Source: Anaerolineae bacterium (GTDB lineage: Bacteria > Chloroflexota > Anaerolineae > 4572-78 > J111). From it: DNA of 64,000 bases. Positions within the stretch are counted from its first letter, which is position 1. The number at the start of each line of letters is the position of its first letter. Where the stretch lies: the NCBI GenBank assembly GCA_023151115.1, contig JAKLJP010000011.1:148028-212027 (forward strand), given 5' to 3'. The notes below the pieces were generated by a model. It saw nothing but the letters and a program-made list of their open reading frames with translations, searched no databases and was not told the DNA's origin. This document shows positions 58,817-64,000 of this stretch, one piece after another. The translations under genes were made by a program, and so were the position numbers.

Positions 58817-59427
58817 GCCATTTTAATTATTATGACGAAATGAGGGCGCTGGCCCGGCAGGTACGCCAGGAACATGGCCTGGCCGGGCCGCGTGTGCTCA
58901 GATCGGACCTGCGGCGGTTATACCGGGCCTACGGCATCAAAATTGACCTCTGGCCGCATAAGTTTAAATCGCTGCGCGGCGCATATTTTGACGACGACCT
59001 GGGGCCGACGGTTATGCTGGCCCGCCAATTGCCGCCGGAGCCGTTGATTTTCACCATGGCCCACGAATTGAAGCATCACCTGGTGGACCGCGGCCGGGCC
59101 ATGGCCTACTGCGACGTCTCCAATGAGCGAGACCCCATCGAAATTGGGGCTGAAATCTTTGCCGCCGAGCTGATTTTTCCCACGCCCGACTTTTTTGCCT
59201 GCCTCAAGCAAATGGGCATCGGCCCGCGCCAATGCACCGCCGAAGTGGTGGTCCGGCTCAAACACGAAACTCAGACCACCCTCAGTTACACCGGTCTGGC
59301 CAAACGCGCCGAATTTCTTGGGTTTGCACCTGCCGGCTCTCTGGTCCGTATCCCCTGGAAAAAACTGGAAACCCAGCTTTACGGCGAGCCGTTTTACAAG
59401 CAGTTGCAGCGCGCCCAGCAAGCTTAA
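58813..59427 (+). CDS. ImmA/IrrE-family metallopeptidase
   Basis: 204 residues. Zinc motif H84-E-L-K-H88 in FTMAHELKHHLVD, with the third ligand probably the Glu of EIFAAELIFP. The N-terminal half (LRRLYRAYGIKIDLWPHK) is typical. Expected to cleave the partner XRE repressor in response to a signal. GTG 58813 overlaps the XRE stop. It converges with the decayed XRE-AAA-TPR gene. Confidence 0.88.
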   Translation: MSHFNYYDEMRALARQVRQEHGLAGPRVLRSDLRRLYRAYGIKIDLWPHKFKSLRGAYFDDDLGPTVMLARQLPPEPLIFTMAHELKHHLVDRGRAMAYCDVSNERDPIEIGAEIFAAELIFPTPDFFACLKQMGIGPRQCTAEVVVRLKHETQTTLSYTGLAKRAEFLGFAPAGSLVRIPWKKLETQLYGEPFYKQLQRAQQA

Positions 59428-62252
59428 TTTTGGCGAAACTCGTTTTCAATTTCCTGAACGACTAACGAATTAAAAAACGACGCTTTGAGTTCGGTATCCC
59501 CAAGTTGTCCGGCCAGAGTCTCAATCAGACCGAGGGCATGATTGAACGCCGCTTGAGCCTGGCCAGTATCCCCTGTCTGGCGCAGGGCCTGGCCGAGACC
59601 GCGCAAGGCGCGAAGCTGGTCATAGGGGCGGTTCAAAGCTTGCCACTGGCTGGCGGCGGACCGAAACGGTTCGACAGCCTGAGTTGGGTTGTCTTCGGCC
59701 AGGGCAATAATCCCTTGCCCTTCAGCGTAAGCGGCTTCCGTTTCCGGGCTGCCGATTTGCGCGGCTCATTCCAGCCGGCTCAAACAGGCACGGGCAGCCG
59801 CCAGATCTCCAGCAGCAGGGTGGGTGACTAACCACTGGCAGGCGAAGAGCAGGGCCAGGAAGTTGTTCCGGTGAGCATCGGGCGTATGGTCAATCAACGC
59901 TAACAATTCCTCGACGATGGCCGTAGTTTCAGTTTCCAGCCCCAAGCCGGCTAAAGCGCGGGCCAATTGACCCAGGTGAGGCACAGTTGTTTGCGCTTCA
60001 GCCAACCCTCTGACCTGGGGTAATTCTTCTTCCAGGACCTGTCGGGCGGCCTGGGGCTGGCCCAGGTCATTGCGCATCCAGCCCAGCAAGGTGCTGGCCC
60101 AGACCCCTGGCACCATCGAGGTCGTCATACTCTCCCGCCACTCGACAATACGCTCTCGCCGGGTGAGCGCTGCGGCCCACTGGCCGCTCTGCCACTCCAG
60201 TTCGCCCAGGTGGACCAGGGCGTCGCCGATAAACAGGCTGGCCTGAACACGGGTGGCGTAAGCCAACAGCTCTTCATAGGTGGTTCTCGCTTCAGCATAA
60301 TGACCCATCCAAAACAAGCCCTCAGCCATGTTGGTGTAGGCCCGGCAGGCATCGTGTGGTAGCTTGACCCTCAGGGCGCGGCGCAAACTGTCTTGTAACA
60401 TGGCCAACCCCTGTTCCCGGTCTTGCGACTGCATGGAAGCTGAACCGATATTATTTAAGGCGTGGATGATAACATCTTCTGCTGCCAAACGCTCAGCCAG
60501 GGCCAGGGCGCGCCTACCCCAGGCAATCGCCTGGTCATAGGCGGAAGCCAACAGGTGCATCGCTGAAATGGCGCTGATGGTGTGGGCCAACTCAACACTC
60601 TCCGGCCCTTGTTCCAACATCGCCAGGGCTTGATTGTAATGGCGCTGCGCTTGCGCCCGGTCGCCCTGCTCCCAATACAAGCGCCCAATCAGGCGATGCA
60701 TGGCCCCCGCTTGCAGCCGGTCGCCCTGTAGCTCAAACAAAGCTTGACTGGCTTCATAAGTGGTCAATGCGTCGAGCAACTGGCCGGTCATCCATAAACA
60801 CTCGCCCAGTTTGCGCAGGGTTTCCGCTCGCCCGGCCTGTTCCCCCTTGGGCTACTGTTTCAGCGCAGCCCGGTAGAACCGGATGGCCTCATTCAGGGCC
60901 ACCACCCGGCGGGCCTGATCGCCCGCTTGCAGCAGATACAGGACTGCTTTCGCCGAGTTGCCGGCTTCAGTATAGTGATAGGCCAACGAGACGATGATGG
61001 CCTGCAAGGCATCAGCATAAAATGTTTCCAGGCTGCGGGCAATCTCCCCATGCCACAGCCGCCGTTCGCCCTGGCTTAACCGCCGGTAGAGATATTGCTG
61101 AAACAGGGCATGCCCAAACTGAAAGCGGGTCAAATAGTGAGATTCTACTTTAACCTCCTCATACTCGCGCACCAGGCGCTGACGCTGGCCCAATTCCTGA
61201 GTCAGTTGGCGCAGCACATGCCGCTCATCTTGCTGTTGGGCCTGGGCCACAACCTGGGCGGTAAAGAGTTCACCTTCCACACTGGCGATGGCCGGCAGCT
61301 CTTGACGGCTCGGCTCCAGGCGCTCTATCCGCTGTTTTATTACCGCTTCCACCCGCACCGGCAGGGTCTGCCAATCTAACGTCGCGCCCTCCACCCAGCG
61401 CCCTGCCTCGTCCCGCACCAGATTGCCCCGCTCCTGCATGTCCCGCAGCAATTCGATGGTAAACAGGGGATGGCCCTTGGTGTGCCCGAACAAGGTTTTG
61501 CGGAAAGCCGGCCCCAGGCGGTTGGGTTCGCTATCCAGGAGGGCCTCGACAAAGGCTTGCTCTTCGGCCGGAACAAACTGTTCCAGGTCAAGCTGGATGT
61601 CGCCCAGGCGTCGCTTAAACTCGTTGACAATCCCCTCCAAGAGATGGTGGGACCGATCCTCGGAATTCCCCGGGGCCACCTCACTGGCCCGGTAAGCCCC
61701 CACCATCAAAATCCGGCTGCCGGGCAAGCGCCGGCCCAGATGAAAGAGCAAATTGAGTGAGGCGCTGTCGGCCCACTGCAAATCATCCAACAGCAACAAC
61801 AAGGGCTGCGCCGCGGCCAAGGCCCGCAATACCAGGGTGATCTGCTCAAAAAGCTGGCGCTGCTCCAACTGAGCCGGTCGGGGCGCTTCGACCAGGCGCT
61901 GCCATGCCTTCAACCAGCCGGCCCCGGCCGGCGCATACATCGTTATCCGTTCAGTTAAAACAGTCGTAGGGACCAACACGTCCAGCAGGTCGGGGCCATG
62001 CTCGGCTAACGCCTGGATGGTCTGGGGCAGAAAGCGCCACAGCCGGTTGGCTTGTTCGGCGGAAAGCGCGCCGGCCGCCCAGTGGGCTTCCAGATCGTCG
62101 GCCATCTCGCGGGAAGGCCGCCGCTCATCCTGCTCGATCTTCTTGATGGTAATCACCGCGCAGCCAATCAGTTTGGCCAGGTCCGCCTGGGTCAGGTCCA
62201 GCGCCTTGCGCCGCTGCTGCACCCAGGCCCCAAAAGAAACAATCTCATCCAT
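59424..62252 (-). pseudogene. XRE-AAA-TPR regulator with two in-frame stops and no Walker A
   Basis: One frame stays open by homology over 2.8 kb. An XRE helix-turn-helix (VQQRRKALDLTQADLAKLIG) leads into an AAA-type ATPase (Walker B LLLLLDDLQWADSASL) and a long TPR region (AMHRLIGRLYWEQGDRAQAQ and more). A TAG at 60852-60854 and a TGA at 59766-59768 interrupt it without frame change. The Walker A loop expected between the helix-turn-helix and RLWRFLPQTIQALAEHGPDL is missing, as if deleted in frame. The family (about 1000 residues) is common in Chloroflexota. A decayed gene is the simplest reading. Confidence 0.8.
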
Positions 62253-62263
62253 AAATTTGCCCC

Positions 62264-63232
62264 TTGTATCCCCGCTACACCGCAATGGATTTCCTGGTGG
62301 CCCGCTTCCTGCCCAACGGTGGTATTGACAGCAGCTTTGGCACAGGGGGCGTGACCACGATAGATTTTGCCGTCCGGGCCGATAAAGCCACCGCTCTGGC
62401 TCTGGCCCCCGACGGCAAGATTGTCGTCGCCGGTCCAGTCGAGGGGACTCGTTTCATCTGGGGCGTAGCCCGCTTGACCGCCAGCGGCCAACTGGACAAC
62501 AGCTTCAATCAGGGTGGCAAGGCCTATGTGGATTTCAACGTCGCCAACGGGGTCAGTGCGGTCCTGGCCCAGCCGGATAAAAAGATCATTCTGGGCGGTT
62601 ATTTCAATGGTGATTTCGCGCTGCACCGGCTGTTGGAGAGTGGTCAGCCCGACCCCGGTTTTGGCAGCAACGGCAATGGCTATAGCTTGACCAACCTGGG
62701 CGGCGCCGAGGCCATCAATGCCCTGGCTCTGGCCCCCAACGGCTGGATTTATGCCGCCGGGTATCGCACGACCGGAAGCGGCACCAGCCGCAACAGCGAT
62801 ATGGCTCTGGCCCAGTATAGCCCCCAGGGCATCTTGACCGCGTGTGATGACCCCAACAATTGTCACATCTGGCCCAGCGGAACCTTCTTTTTCGATCAGG
62901 CTCGCAACGATTATGCCTATGCCTTGGACCTGCGGGCCGACGGCCAGCTGGTGGCGGCTGGCTGTAGTAATCAGCACTTTGCCGCCGTTCAAGTGCGCAC
63001 CGATGGCGAGCCGACCCCGCGACCCTTCAACACCGATTTTGTGGGCCTGCCCGACTGCGCCTCCGCGGTCAAGTTCAGCGGGGCTAACAAAATCCTGCTG
63101 GCCGGCGCCCACTACCTGGACGGCAGCGATAACAACATCGCCCTGGCCCGCTTTGAAACGACGGTGAATACGCCGGGACCCAATCCCACCCCTGGCCTGG
63201 GCCGGGTCTACCTGCCGATCATCATGCGCTAA
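62264..63232 (+). pseudogene. Delta-60-repeat secreted protein, 5' truncated
   Basis: About 322 residues of delta-60 repeats (DFLVARFLPNGGIDSSFGTG, GKIVVAGPVEGTRF) folding as a beta-propeller. The C-terminus, GRVYLPIIMR, is a motif I associate with secreted Chloroflexota proteins. No signal peptide: an in-frame TAA at 62252-62254 closes the frame only 9 bases before the first start, directly at the start codon of the divergent regulator. The N-terminal part is therefore missing. A cytoplasmic short form is possible but unlikely. Confidence 0.7.
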
Positions 63233-63346
63233 ACACTTGCCGGCGCTGACCGCTGACCGAGGACCGGGTGCTTGCTCGCCCAGTGTGTAACCGGTCTCCC
63301 GTCTCCGGTCCCCGGTCGTATTGACGAAGGAAAAGGAATAAAACTA

Positions 63347-63556
63347 ATGAAACACCCCAATTTGACATTGCTAGACCTGGTCCGGTTTGAGCATCAGAAC
63401 CGGCTGCGTCAGGCTGAAACCTGGCGGTTAGCCAGAGCCGCCCGGCAGGAGCGCGCTGGATATGGGGGCCACCTCCTGCGCCGCCTGGCTTCGGCGGCCA
63501 GACAACGCTTGCGCCTGCCAGCCCGCCCCTGGCCGGTGAAGCTCGCCGAGCGTTGA
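63347..63556 (+). CDS. Small basic hypothetical protein
   Basis: 69 residues starting MKHPNLTLLDLVRFEHQNRL, rich in Arg/Ala/Leu and probably helical. ATG 63347 has AAGGA upstream; the longer frame has no support. Function unknown. Amphipathic basic helices suggest nucleic-acid or membrane contact, but nothing specific is visible. Confidence 0.5.
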   Translation: MKHPNLTLLDLVRFEHQNRLRQAETWRLARAARQERAGYGGHLLRRLASAARQRLRLPARPWPVKLAER

Positions 63557-63566
63557 AACGCCCGGC

Positions 63567-63840
63567 TCAGACAGGTGAAAGCCCGCTGAAGCAGGCTCAA
63601 ACCGGCCCACCGAGCCGGTTCTGAACCGGCTTTCACCTGGAAGCCGGGGGCTTCCAGCCCTCGGCGGGCGGCAAGGCATGACTCTTTGCCGGGATGATAG
63701 CGTTCGGAAACTATCTCGTCTGACTTGCCCGCCCCGGCATAAATGCCAGGGCTACTGAACAACGCCGGGTCAACCCGGCTTTAGCCCGACTAATCGGGCG
63801 CTGTGGAATAGTCCGGCGACCTCATCGCCGGACGAGTGCC
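63567..63840. repeat. Hairpin-rich right end
   Basis: AGGTGAAAGCCCGC is mirrored by GAACCGGCTTTCACCT, with CCGGTTCTGAACCGG inside; then GGAAGCCGGGGGCTTCC, GCCGGGTCAACCCGGC, GCCCGACTAATCGGGC and GTCCGGCGACCTCATCGCCGGAC. No gene is supported from 63557 to the window end; beyond 63840 I see no structured feature. Confidence 0.6.
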
Positions 63841-64000
63841 GCTAGGAAGGGCGCCTCTGAGGTTTCCGAATGCTCTCCGGATAAATTAAGGAACGTGAGG
63901 TGTGTTCACAAACCTGTGGCACGCGGCGGTATCACAAATTTTGTGTTAAACCCCGATTCCCTTGAGGGAGACGGGCAATTTACACAACTTTCGACAAACC

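Noticed and set aside
54594..59427. HerA-nuclease-XRE-ImmA stretch as part of a complete prophage or conjugative element
   Set aside because: No integrase, relaxase, capsid or terminase genes, and no attachment-site repeats were found in the window.
59424..62252. TAG and TGA in the XRE-AAA-TPR gene as pyrrolysine or selenocysteine codons
   Set aside because: Two different stop codons, no sign of insertion elements, and the ATP-binding loop is also lost, which fits decay better.
1..64000. tRNA, rRNA, riboswitch and replication-origin signals
   Set aside because: Scanned by eye for cloverleaf ends, conserved cobalamin-type riboswitch blocks before the B12 enzymes, and DnaA-box clusters; nothing convincing was seen. 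A covariance-model search would be needed to exclude them.

Overview
The window looks like a fragment of a bacterial chromosome, most plausibly from a member of Chloroflexota (Anaerolineae-like). This is inferred from the mix of genes (many B12-binding radical SAM proteins, Uma2 nucleases, an XRE-AAA-TPR regulator, a secreted protein ending in YLPIIMR) and from the many short intergenic palindromes; no rRNA or tRNA gene was found to settle it.

Positions 1-15.3 kb hold a nearly complete tetrahydromethanopterin (H4MPT)/methanofuran one-carbon module. It contains formyltransferase/hydrolase subunits FhcA (cut by the window edge), FhcD and FhcC, then methenyl-H4MPT cyclohydrolase. Cofactor genes follow: an ATP-grasp ligase, a CitG-like protein, a FolK-MptA fusion, a HisA-like protein, MfnF, MfnE and MfnB for methanofuran, a pterin carbinolamine dehydratase, a dihydropteroate synthase-like protein, DUF447 and beta-RFAP synthase. 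Together they would carry C1 units between methenyl-H4MPT and formate, and build both carriers. FhcB, Fae and MtdB are not in the window.

Positions 15.9-33.1 kb hold four B12-binding radical SAM proteins and one SPASM-type radical SAM protein. Among them lie a 68-residue protein coupled to the first, an endonuclease/exonuclease/phosphatase protein, a HicBA toxin-antitoxin pair, a methyltransferase, an aminotransferase, a RidA-SDR-amine oxidase operon, a Uma2 protein and an FHA/beta-propeller membrane protein. Their joint product is unknown.

Positions 33.2-39.2 kb look like nucleoside salvage: ribokinase, ADP-ribosylglycohydrolase, amidohydrolase/deaminase, pseudouridine-5'-phosphate glycosidase and nucleoside hydrolase. 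Positions 39.4-47.7 kb, all on the minus strand, are a sugar ABC uptake and catabolism operon: GntR regulator, Gfo/Idh/MocA oxidoreductase, bicupin, ROK kinase, phytanoyl-CoA dioxygenase-like protein, binding protein and two permeases. Broken fragments of an Rhs/Hint toxin gene sharing a 47-bp direct repeat flank this operon.

Positions 48.1-54.6 kb carry a PfkB kinase, a binding lipoprotein, a DUF2723-like membrane protein, a sortase and a B3/4-domain protein. Positions 54.6-59.4 kb form a compact unit: a small HAS-barrel-like protein, a HerA-type ATPase, a PD-(D/E)XK nuclease, a double zinc-ribbon protein and an unknown protein, divergent from an XRE-ImmA/IrrE pair. This is the best candidate here for an undescribed defence, repair or mobile-element system. 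The right end has a decayed XRE-AAA-TPR regulator with two in-frame stops, a truncated delta-60-repeat secreted protein and a small basic protein.

Intergenic DNA is full of imperfect palindromes. Some belong to recognisable families (one has five copies); others share only their architecture. Some run into coding sequence in frame.
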